Below, piece by piece: positions 1 through 6,108 of a DNA stretch of 8,975 nt. This stretch comes from Candidatus Cloacimonadota bacterium. Its GTDB lineage: Bacteria; Cloacimonadota; Cloacimonadia; Cloacimonadales; Cloacimonadaceae. The stretch's first letter is position 1. The number at the start of each line of letters is the position of its first letter. Under the pieces are notes generated by a model that was given only the letters and a program-made list of their open reading frames with translations, was not told the origin of the DNA and searched no databases. The position numbers were made by a program, and so were the translations under genes. The stretch lies in NCBI GenBank assembly GCA_017996595.1, contig JAGOGT010000032.1, positions 1 through 8,975 of the forward strand. Reading direction: 5' to 3'.

Positions 1-2
1 TT

Positions 3-188
3 AATGAAACCGAACTCCCCTGGCAGGAAGGCCTGGTGGTAAACGATGCCCTGAAGCTGATGAACTACACGTTCAAGATGCTGGTGATAAAGCTGAATGG
101 CGTTCTAGTGAAAAAAACTGATTACGATAGCACCCTCATCCCTGCGGGGGCTGATCTGAAAGTGATCCACCTCATCAGCGGAGGATGA
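3..188 (+). CDS. thiS: ThiS/MoaD-like sulfur carrier protein (5' end cut by window)
   Basis: The frame open from the left edge encodes 61 visible residues ending in Ile-Ser-Gly-Gly before TGA (186-188). A C-terminal Gly-Gly is the hallmark of beta-grasp sulfur carriers: it is adenylated and converted to a thiocarboxylate that donates sulfur, for the thiazole of thiamine (ThiS) or for molybdopterin (MoaD). The order is that of ThiS: a short acidic-Leu-Pro segment (ETELPWQEG), a helix, then VIKLNGVLVKKTDY, PAGADLKVIHLISGG. Full ThiS proteins are about 65-70 residues, so only a few N-terminal residues should be missing. The start lies outside the window; the internal Met codon at 60-62 would remove the first strand and is unlikely. 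The gene sits 4 bases before ispG. No thiF or thiG is visible, so the acceptor pathway (thiamine versus another sulfur transfer) is inferred from similarity only. Confidence 0.8.
   Translation, partial: NETELPWQEGLVVNDALKLMNYTFKMLVIKLNGVLVKKTDYDSTLIPAGADLKVIHLISGG
180..185 (+). promoter_or_regulatory. Shine-Dalgarno of ispG, inside the thiS Gly-Gly codons
   Basis: GGAGGA lies 7 bases before the ispG ATG at 193. The same six bases are the two terminal Gly codons of the sulfur-carrier gene, so the functionally essential GG tail and the ribosome binding site share sequence. This supports both the ispG start and translational coupling of the two genes. Confidence 0.75.
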
Positions 189-192
189 AAAC

Positions 193-1257
193 ATGAATAT
201 TGCTGCGCGTAAGCCTACACGCCAAATCAAACTTGGCAATCTGCTGATCGGTGGAGATGCACCGGTAAGCATCCAATCCATGCTCTGTGTGAAAACCTCC
301 CATCTCGAAGCTGCAACCAAACAGATCAGAGAATTGAACACTGCCGGCTGCGAAATCATCCGCTTCAGCGTGATGGACATGGATGATGCCCAGGCCATTC
401 CGGAGCTGACCAAGATCGGCAAGGCGCCACTGGTAGCCGATATCCACTTCGACCACCGCCTGGCTCTGGCTGCTATTGAGGGTGGTATCGACGGTCTGCG
501 TATCAATCCCGGAAATATCGGCAGCAACGAAGGCGTCGCCTCACTTGTAGCCGCGGCCAAGGAACGCCTCATCCCCATCCGCATCGGGGTCAATAGCGGG
601 TCCCTGCCTTCCGATCTGCTAAAAAAGTATGGCTGCAGTGGCCAGGCTATGGTGGAAGCCGCATTAAGGCATATCCGCATCCTGGAAGACCTGAATTATA
701 ACGAGATAAAAGTATCCGTGAAGGCATCCCAGATTGATCTGATGCTGGAAAGCTACCGCAAACTAAGCAAGGCCTGCGATTACCCCCTGCATTTGGGAGT
801 AACCGAAGCGGGAACCATGCAGCGGGGAAGCATCAAAAGCGCGATTGGCCTGGGTATTCTGCTTTCCGAAGGCATCGGAGACACCCTGCGCGTTTCGCTT
901 ACTGCCGATCCCCTCAAGGAAGTATCCGTAGCCAGAGACATCCTTGTTTCCCTGGGACTGCGCAAGGGCCTGAACGTAATTTCCTGCCCCACCTGCGGAC
1001 GCACCCGTATCAACCTCATCAAACTGGCTGAGGAAGTGGAAAGTGCTTTGGAGCCATACGCAGAGCTACCCCTCACCATTGCCGTGATGGGATGCGCCGT
1101 TAATGGCCCCGGAGAAGCCAGAGAAGCTGATTTTGGCATCGCCGGAGGCATCGCAGAGGGCTTGCTTTTTGCCCATGGGCAGATCGTTAAAAAGGTTCCT
1201 GAAGCTTCCTTAGTACAGGAATTGCTGGCACTTATCAAGCAACATGCAGGCACCTGA
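193..1257 (+). CDS. ispG: 4-hydroxy-3-methylbut-2-en-1-yl diphosphate synthase (IspG/GcpE)
   Basis: IspG carries out the penultimate step of the MEP (non-mevalonate) isoprenoid pathway: reductive ring opening of methylerythritol cyclodiphosphate to HMBPP, using a [4Fe-4S] cluster in the cytoplasm. The 354 residues match the short bacterial two-domain form, without the large insertion of plant and chlamydial enzymes. The N-terminal TIM-barrel part (about 1-245) shows typical segments such as SIQSM, VADIHFD and LRINPGNIG. The C-terminal part carries the cluster ligands: CPTC (Cys265, Cys268), Cys301 in MGCAVNGPGE, and Glu308, equivalent to the Cys3/Glu ligand set known for the family. The ATG at 193 has a good Shine-Dalgarno at 180-185. 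The gene lies in an operon between a ThiS-like carrier and a CHR transporter pair. No oddities are visible in the protein. Confidence 0.97.
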   Translation: MNIAARKPTRQIKLGNLLIGGDAPVSIQSMLCVKTSHLEAATKQIRELNTAGCEIIRFSVMDMDDAQAIPELTKIGKAPLVADIHFDHRLALAAIEGGIDGLRINPGNIGSNEGVASLVAAAKERLIPIRIGVNSGSLPSDLLKKYGCSGQAMVEAALRHIRILEDLNYNEIKVSVKASQIDLMLESYRKLSKACDYPLHLGVTEAGTMQRGSIKSAIGLGILLSEGIGDTLRVSLTADPLKEVSVARDILVSLGLRKGLNVISCPTCGRTRINLIKLAEEVESALEPYAELPLTIAVMGCAVNGPGEAREADFGIAGGIAEGLLFAHGQIVKKVPEASLVQELLALIKQHAGT

Positions 1258-1261
1258 GCCC

Positions 1262-1795
1262 ATGCTGCTAAAGATGTTTTTCACCTTCTTCAAGATCGGC
1301 GCTTTCACCATTGGCGGCGCTTATGCGATGATTCCACTGATCAAACGCGAAATATGCGAGAAAAACAAATGGCTTAGTGAAGAAGAATTCCTGGATGGAC
1401 TGGCCGCTGCACAAAGCTGTCCCGGGCCCATCGCCATCAATCTCAGCATCTATGTGGGCTATCATCTGGCCAAGGGCAAGGGCATGGCCGTAGCAGTGCT
1501 GGGAACGGTGATCCCCTCTTTGGTCTCGATTATTCTTATCGCCTCGCTTTTTACCCGCTATGCGGAGCAGCCTTTGGTGCGCAAAGCCTTTCATGGTCTG
1601 CGTCCGGCACTGGTAGCTATGATTGCCGTACCGCTCTATCAAATGAGCCGTAAAGCCGGAATGAACCTGAAGAATCTGTGGTTTCCGCTAGTAATCGCCA
1701 TCCTCGTAGGCTGGTTATCCATCAGCCCTGCCTATCTAATCCTCGTAACCATCATCTTTGCCGTGGTGCAAAGCCTCCGGAAGCCCGCGTTATGA
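1262..1795 (+). CDS. Half-size CHR (chromate transporter family) protein, first of a pair
   Basis: This is a short integral membrane protein of the CHR/ChrA family (177 residues from this start). Full-length ChrA proteins are about 400 residues and are two homologous halves; this gene encodes one half. Family marks are GGAYAMIPL (residues 18-26) after an amphipathic start, then AQSCPGPIAINLSIYVGY around residues 50-67 with the conserved Pro-Gly-Pro. Hydrophobic membrane segments follow at about 76-98, 112-127 and 139-170. I chose the ATG at 1262 because it aligns with the start of the downstream partner (MLLKMFF versus MIYLKMF) and lies 4 bases after the ispG stop. An in-frame ATG at 1244, overlapping ispG by 14 bases, adds six residues and is possible; neither has a clear Shine-Dalgarno. 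Known members export chromate, but the native substrate in anaerobes is often unclear, so the transported ion is not established. Confidence 0.88.
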   Translation: MLLKMFFTFFKIGAFTIGGAYAMIPLIKREICEKNKWLSEEEFLDGLAAAQSCPGPIAINLSIYVGYHLAKGKGMAVAVLGTVIPSLVSIILIASLFTRYAEQPLVRKAFHGLRPALVAMIAVPLYQMSRKAGMNLKNLWFPLVIAILVGWLSISPAYLILVTIIFAVVQSLRKPAL

Positions 1796-2310
1796 TCTAT
1801 CTGAAGATGTTTATCACCTTTGTGGAGATCGGTCTTTTCAGCTTCGGAGGCGGCTATGCCATCCTGGCCATGATCCGGCAGGAAGTGGTGCTAAAGAATG
1901 CCTGGCTCACGCAGCAGCAATTTGTGGATATCGTAGCGATTTCCCAGATGACGCCAGGACCAATAGCCATCAATGCTGCCACCTTCATTGGTTACCAGAA
2001 AGGCGGAATCTTAGGTTCCTTGATCTGCACCTTTGGCGTGATCCTTCCTTCGCTGGTACTGATGACCATCATCACCATCAGCTACCTGAAGCTGCGCAAG
2101 CAAGCCTGGTTCCGGAACGTATTCACCAAGCTGAGGCTTCTCTCGATCGGCCTCATCGCCGCAGCCTTATTTCTGATTGCCCGCGATGCCTTCACCGATC
2201 TTTTCACCTTGATCGTTTTTGCGCTCAGCCTTATTGCCATGTGGCGCTTAAAGCTGAATCCCTTTATCCTGCTATTGGGCGCTGCGATTGTAGGTATGCT
2301 CCTGGGCTGA
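1792..2310 (+). CDS. Half-size CHR (chromate transporter family) protein, second of a pair
   Basis: A 172-residue membrane protein homologous to its upstream neighbour: both start with a K-M-F-x-T-F helix, followed here by FSFGGGYAI (residues 17-24), the segment WLTQQQFVDIVAISQ, and TPGPIAIN (54-61). Hydrophobic segments run at about 72-97, 117-130, 137-150 and 157-172. Its ATG overlaps the stop of the first half in an ATGA arrangement, so translation is almost certainly coupled and the two halves probably form a heterodimer that replaces one full-length ChrA. The frame stays open upstream to 1678, but that extension lies inside the first gene and lacks family similarity, so it is not used. 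The TGA at 2308-2310 directly abuts the stop codon of the convergent glgP. The substrate (chromate, sulfate or another anion) is unproven. Confidence 0.88.
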   Translation: MIYLKMFITFVEIGLFSFGGGYAILAMIRQEVVLKNAWLTQQQFVDIVAISQMTPGPIAINAATFIGYQKGGILGSLICTFGVILPSLVLMTIITISYLKLRKQAWFRNVFTKLRLLSIGLIAAALFLIARDAFTDLFTLIVFALSLIAMWRLKLNPFILLLGAAIVGMLLG

Positions 2311-4764
2311 TTACACTCCCCAGATCTCCTTTGCATAGCCTTTAATCGTTTCATCCGAAGAAAAAGCCCCCATATTGGCAATATTCTTCAGGGACATGCG
2401 GTTCCATATCTCCGGCTTCTGATAGACACTTCCAGTCTCTTTTCGCACCTTCAGGTAATCCGGCAGATCGGCGATGAGGCAATAGTTATCCCCCTGATGC
2501 AGCAGTAAATCCACCAAGGGCCGGAACAAACCTGGGGACAAGGGGCAAAGCTCATCGCTCTCCATGAATTTTATTATCTCCCCTATATCCTCATTTTCCT
2601 GCGCCAGGGCATAGGGATGGTAACCCGCAGCCTTCAGGCTCTGCACTTCCTGCGCGGTCATCCCGAAGAGGAAGAAATTATCCTTGCCCACGGCATCCCT
2701 GATCTCAATATTAGCTCCATCCAGCGTGCCCAGGGTTAGCGCTCCATTCAGCGCAAATTTCATATTCCCCGTTCCGGAAGCCTCTGTTCCGGCAGTGGAT
2801 ATCTGTTCAGAGATCTCCGCAGCAGGCATAATCCGTTCCGCCAGCGACACCCGGTAGTTTGGCAAAAACACCACGGCCAGATACTTGGACAGGGCTTTAT
2901 CCTTCCCGATATAATCTCCCAAAGCGCAGATAAAACGGATGATCAGCTTGGCAGTGTAATAGCCCGGTGCCGCTTTTCCCGCAAAGAAACAGGTGCGGGG
3001 ATAGGGCGTGGCCCCTTTGCGAATCTCATTTATCAGGTGGATAATCCCCAGGGCATTCAGCAATTGGCGCTTATATTCATGAAAACGCTTCACCTGAAAA
3101 TCGAAGATACTCTCCGGATTCAAGCTCTTGTGCAGGCCATCTGCCAGATGCTTACAGAATTCCTCTTTATTCTGACGCTTGATATCCCCCAGATCGCTTA
3201 AAAGGGCACTATCCTTTTCCAGCTTATTCAGTTTGCTTAGTTTGGTAAGGTCTGTTGTCCAGGTAGGGCCGATAGCATCGGTTAGCAAATCGCTGAGCCT
3301 GGGATTACAAAGCATCAGCCAACGCCGCGGAGTGATACCATTGGTGCGGTTATTAAAGCGCTGGGGATAGAGCTGATAGAAGTCCTTGAAGACCTCATGC
3401 TTCAGGATTTCCGTGTGCAAGGCGGATACTCCATTCACACTGTGCGCCCCCAGGATCGCCAGATTCGCCATACGCACACTTTTCACCGGTTCTTCTTCGA
3501 TCAGGGACAGCTTGGCAATCTCCGCCTCGCTAACCGTGGAATTAATCCGCAACGCATTCAGGAAGCGAGCATTTAGCTCATAAATAATCTGCATGTGCCG
3601 GGGCAGCACCTCTGCAAAGAGCAGCAGTTGCCATTTTTCCAGCGCTTCCGGCAGAATGGTATGATTGGTATAGGCCATGCATCCCTGGGTGATCTCCCAG
3701 GCAGTATCCCAGGGCAGCTTTTTCTCATCCACCAGGATCCGCATCATCTCTGCCACCGCAATGGCCGGATGGGTGTCGTTCATCTGGATGGCAATCTTTT
3801 CCGGCAGCATTCTGTAGTCATCGTATTTCTTGCCAAAACGCCGCATAATGTCCTGAATGGTAGCGCTAACGAAGAAATATTCCTGCTTCAGTCGCAGTTC
3901 TTTGCCCTGCATCTTGCTGTCGTTGGGATACAGCACCTTGGAGATCATCTCGCTGTGATTTTTCTCCGCCACGGCCTGCACGTAATCGCCTTCATTGAAG
4001 TAATTCAGGTTAAAATCACGGCTGGATTTGGCACTCCAGAGCCGCAGCGTATTCACATAGCCATTCTGGAAACCGGGGATGAGGTGATCATAGGCCATGG
4101 CCATCACGTCTTCCTGGGGAATCCATTGCAGATGCTTTTCGCCCCTTTCGCTGGTGTGTTCCTTCACCATACCCCCGAAATGCACCGGATACAGCCTTTC
4201 CGGGTGAGGAATTTCCCAGATGGAACCATAGCGCAGCCAGTTATCGGGACTCTCCAGCTGCTCGCCATTCTTGATATGCTGGAAAAAGATGCCGTATTCA
4301 TAGCGAATTCCATAGCCATAAGCCGGGATTTTCAGAGTGGACAGAGAATCCAGAAAGCAGGCTGCCAAACGCCCCAAGCCGCCATTACCCAAGCCTGCAT
4401 CCCACTCCAGTTCACTTAGTATGGATAGGTCATAGCCCATTTCCTCCAGCGCTTTCAGGCTCTGCTTGCGGATATCCAGATTCAGGATGGCATTATTCAA
4501 AGACCGCCCGATAAGATATTCCAGCGATAGATAGTAAACCCGTTTTCGCCCTGCCGCATATTCCTCCGGCTGCGTTACCAGCCATCTGTCCAGCAGCATG
4601 TCTTTTATCGCCGCTGCAAAGCTCAGATAGCAATCCATGGGGCTGGCGGAAAATTGATCCTTACCCAGATCGAACTTCAAGTGCCGCATAAAACCCATAA
4701 CTATTTGCTCGGAACTACCTTCCAAATGTAAAGCAGAGAGAGTAGCACTAAAATTTTTCTTCAT
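2311..4764 (-). CDS. glgP: Glycogen/maltodextrin (alpha-glucan) phosphorylase
   Basis: GlgP is a cytoplasmic PLP enzyme that splits alpha-1,4-glucan with phosphate to release glucose-1-phosphate. The 817 residues match the usual bacterial size (E. coli GlgP about 815). Visible landmarks are RKRVYYLSLEYLIGR (about 74-87), the glycine-rich GLGNGGLGRLAACFLDS (124-140), NRTNGITPRRW in the middle, FDFQVKRFHEYKRQ, and the PLP site EASGTGNMKFALNG with Lys669 as the expected Schiff-base lysine, followed by TLDGANIEI. The gene is intact. The N-terminus is short, as in bacterial enzymes lacking the animal phosphorylation segment. The purine-rich Shine-Dalgarno (GGGAGGAGGT, 4774-4765) touches the ATG, which is closer than usual, but no better downstream start exists. 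The gene looks monocistronic: it converges on the CHR gene and is separated from ltaE by about 300 bases. Glycogen versus maltodextrin preference cannot be told from sequence. Confidence 0.96.
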   Translation of the reverse strand: MKKNFSATLSALHLEGSSEQIVMGFMRHLKFDLGKDQFSASPMDCYLSFAAAIKDMLLDRWLVTQPEEYAAGRKRVYYLSLEYLIGRSLNNAILNLDIRKQSLKALEEMGYDLSILSELEWDAGLGNGGLGRLAACFLDSLSTLKIPAYGYGIRYEYGIFFQHIKNGEQLESPDNWLRYGSIWEIPHPERLYPVHFGGMVKEHTSERGEKHLQWIPQEDVMAMAYDHLIPGFQNGYVNTLRLWSAKSSRDFNLNYFNEGDYVQAVAEKNHSEMISKVLYPNDSKMQGKELRLKQEYFFVSATIQDIMRRFGKKYDDYRMLPEKIAIQMNDTHPAIAVAEMMRILVDEKKLPWDTAWEITQGCMAYTNHTILPEALEKWQLLLFAEVLPRHMQIIYELNARFLNALRINSTVSEAEIAKLSLIEEEPVKSVRMANLAILGAHSVNGVSALHTEILKHEVFKDFYQLYPQRFNNRTNGITPRRWLMLCNPRLSDLLTDAIGPTWTTDLTKLSKLNKLEKDSALLSDLGDIKRQNKEEFCKHLADGLHKSLNPESIFDFQVKRFHEYKRQLLNALGIIHLINEIRKGATPYPRTCFFAGKAAPGYYTAKLIIRFICALGDYIGKDKALSKYLAVVFLPNYRVSLAERIMPAAEISEQISTAGTEASGTGNMKFALNGALTLGTLDGANIEIRDAVGKDNFFLFGMTAQEVQSLKAAGYHPYALAQENEDIGEIIKFMESDELCPLSPGLFRPLVDLLLHQGDNYCLIADLPDYLKVRKETGSVYQKPEIWNRMSLKNIANMGAFSSDETIKGYAKEIWGV

Positions 4765-4881
4765 ACCTCCTCCCTTGTCTCAAGAGAACAGATAATATAA
4801 TAATCAAGTAACCTGGATAGACCATACTTAGCTGCTAAACCCAATTGAGGCAATGGATTTCAAGCCACCACCAGTGCAGGA

Positions 4882-4902
4882 TTCGACACGTCTCGTGTCG
4901 AA
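4882..4902. repeat. Perfect inverted repeat, 9-bp arms, 3-base spacer
   Basis: TTCGACACG (4882-4890) and its exact reverse complement CGTGTCGAA (4894-4902) flank TCT. It is immediately followed by, and shares bases with, a weaker hairpin: AACTT (4901-4905) and AAGTT (4911-4915). As DNA it could be a dimer-protein site; as RNA a tight hairpin. No T-run follows. Confidence 0.8.
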
Positions 4903-4942
4903 CTTTAGCGAAGTTTCGTAAAAGACAAGCAACTGCGTCGCT

Positions 4943-4964
4943 TTGCAAACGAGGACGTTTGCAA
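4943..4964. repeat. Perfect inverted repeat, 9-bp arms, 4-base spacer
   Basis: TTGCAAACG (4943-4951) and CGTTTGCAA (4956-4964) are exact reverse complements around AGGA. The arms differ in sequence from the repeat at 4882-4902, so the two are not copies of each other. The size and spacing suit a stable RNA hairpin or an operator-like site; function is unknown. Confidence 0.8.
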
Positions 4965-4991
4965 TCCAGCTACTACATAATCACTTATCTT

Positions 4992-5032
4992 GCGATGCCC
5001 ATGTGATCCCCGGGTAATTGCATGGGCATCGC
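4992..5032. repeat. Perfect inverted repeat, 12-bp arms, 17-base spacer
   Basis: GCGATGCCCATG (4992-5003) and CATGGGCATCGC (5021-5032) are exact reverse complements. The spacer contains the palindrome CCCGGG. It lies about 40 bases past the ltaE stop on the - strand, a position suited to a transcript-end or 3'-stabilising hairpin, but no T-tract follows on that strand. Confidence 0.8.
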
Positions 5033-5041
5033 ATGGGCATC
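5021..5041. repeat. Short tandem repeat, 11-base period, two copies
   Basis: CATGGGCATC occurs at 5021-5030 and again at 5032-5041, separated by one G. The first copy is the right arm of the 12-bp inverted repeat, so the left arm could pair with either copy. This looks like a small local duplication of a hairpin arm. Confidence 0.75.
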
Positions 5042-5073
5042 ACCTGAACAAAGAGCTGGGAACCGAACCAGGC

Positions 5074-6099
5074 TTAAAGCATAGCTTTTATGGTGCTAAC
5101 CAGCTCGTCCAGATGCGCTTCGGTAGTATTGAAACTGCACATCAGGCGCGCCTCAAAGCGGGTTTCATCCCAAGTGTAAAAGTGGTATTTCTCCTGCAAG
5201 TACGCAATCATATGCTCGGGAAGGATCACAAAGAGCGCATTCACTGCCACTTCCTGAGTAACGATTACCCCCGGAAGGCCTTCCAGTTTCCTGGCCAATA
5301 GCTTTGCCATCTTATTGGCATGCAAAGCATTGCTGCGCCACAGCTCATCCTGCAGATAAGCCTGGAACTGCGCTGCAATAAAGCGCATCTTGCTGAAAAG
5401 CTGATTGGCCTGCTTGCGGTAAAAACGCATATCGTGGGTTAGCTCCGGTACAAAGCTGATAATCGCCTCGCCAAAGAGCATGCCGTTCTTGGTTCCGCCC
5501 AGGCTAACAATGTCTGCTCCCAAATCCGCAGTCATTTCTTTGAAAGTGCAGCATAAGGCTGCAGCCGCATTGGCCAGGCGTGCTCCGTCGATATGCAGCA
5601 GCATATTATGTGAATGAGCGTATTCGGCCAGCGCTTTGATCTCCGAAAGTGAATATAGCGTGCCGTATTCGGTGCTCTGGGAAATGGAGATTACTTTGGG
5701 CACGGAATGATGCTGATCGCGATCACCAATCAGTTTGGGAGCGATGAGGGCGGGAGTTAGCTTGCCGTCTTTAGTCTCGATAGGCAGCAATCTGGCCTGG
5801 GTATTCTTTTGCACGGCGCCGCATTCATCCACGTTGATGTGGGCGGTTGCGGCACAGATAACCGCGTGATAGGGCTTGATAAGCGCTTGCAGAGAAAGGA
5901 CATTGGCGCCGGTTCCGGTTATCACCAGCCAGGCATCGCAGTTACCTCCGAAAAGCTTCTTGATCTCAGCAAGAACTGCCTGGGTAAGTTCATCGTCGCC
6001 ATAGGCAGAGCAATAGCCCTCATTGGCCTTGATCATGGCCTCCAGAACCCGGGAGTCGATGCCGCTGTGGTTGTCCGAACCAAAACTGATGGGATACAT
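5074..6099 (-). CDS. ltaE: Low-specificity L-threonine aldolase (PLP-dependent, beta-eliminating lyase family)
   Basis: This fold-type I PLP enzyme cleaves L-threonine or L-allo-threonine to glycine and acetaldehyde in the cytoplasm. Its 341 residues fit the family. Visible marks are FGSDNHSG near the N-terminus, AYGDDELT (32-39, cofactor and substrate region), ATAHINVDECGA with His87 in the usual ring-stacking position, the cofactor-binding DGAR (171-174), and SLGGTKNG with Lys204 as the expected PLP lysine. The ATG at 6099 has a good Shine-Dalgarno (GAGG at 6109-6106, 6 bases away) that overlaps the stop of the upstream exonuclease-like gene, so the two are probably co-transcribed and coupled. 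Stereospecificity towards threonine, allo-threonine or other beta-hydroxy amino acids cannot be read from the sequence. Confidence 0.9.
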   Translation of the reverse strand: MYPISFGSDNHSGIDSRVLEAMIKANEGYCSAYGDDELTQAVLAEIKKLFGGNCDAWLVITGTGANVLSLQALIKPYHAVICAATAHINVDECGAVQKNTQARLLPIETKDGKLTPALIAPKLIGDRDQHHSVPKVISISQSTEYGTLYSLSEIKALAEYAHSHNMLLHIDGARLANAAAALCCTFKEMTADLGADIVSLGGTKNGMLFGEAIISFVPELTHDMRFYRKQANQLFSKMRFIAAQFQAYLQDELWRSNALHANKMAKLLARKLEGLPGVIVTQEVAVNALFVILPEHMIAYLQEKYHFYTWDETRFEARLMCSFNTTEAHLDELVSTIKAML

Positions 6100-6108
6100 A
6101 TTTAACCT

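Larger units (their letters stand above)
4765..5073. other. 309-base intergenic region between glgP and ltaE
   Basis: No credible gene is seen here; the open frames that enter it on the + strand are antisense to ltaE. It must hold the glgP promoter and the ltaE transcript end. On the - strand an AT-rich stretch (4791-4804, with TATTAT-like hexamers) lies about 30-40 bases before the glgP start and could be a -10 region, but I find only a poor -35 match (TGGTCT at 4824-4819). The rest, 4882-5041, is occupied by three distinct inverted repeats and one short tandem repeat, listed separately. None is followed by a clear T-tract on either strand, so none is a standard Rho-independent terminator. 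Confidence 0.7.

Noticed and set aside
2301..2323. CTGGG/CCCAG pairing across the convergent junction as a bidirectional terminator
   Set aside because: Only a 5-bp stem with a 12-base loop and no T-tract on either strand; likely chance.
1758..2345. Open frame of 195 codons on the + strand overlapping the second CHR gene
   Set aside because: The CHR frame carries clear family motifs; this frame is Cys/His-rich with no domain and crosses into glgP, so it is an out-of-frame shadow.
3595..4419. Long open frame (274 codons) on the + strand inside glgP
   Set aside because: It is fully antisense to a confidently identified phosphorylase, has no recognisable domain and His-rich, irregular composition, as expected for a reverse-strand shadow.
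4882..5041. CRISPR array or Rho-independent terminators
   Set aside because: The repeats are inverted and different from each other rather than direct and regularly spaced, and no T-run follows any hairpin.
4990..5301. Open frame of 103 codons on the + strand starting in the intergenic hairpins
   Set aside because: Most of it is antisense to ltaE and its first codons are the inverted repeat itself; no family similarity or Shine-Dalgarno.
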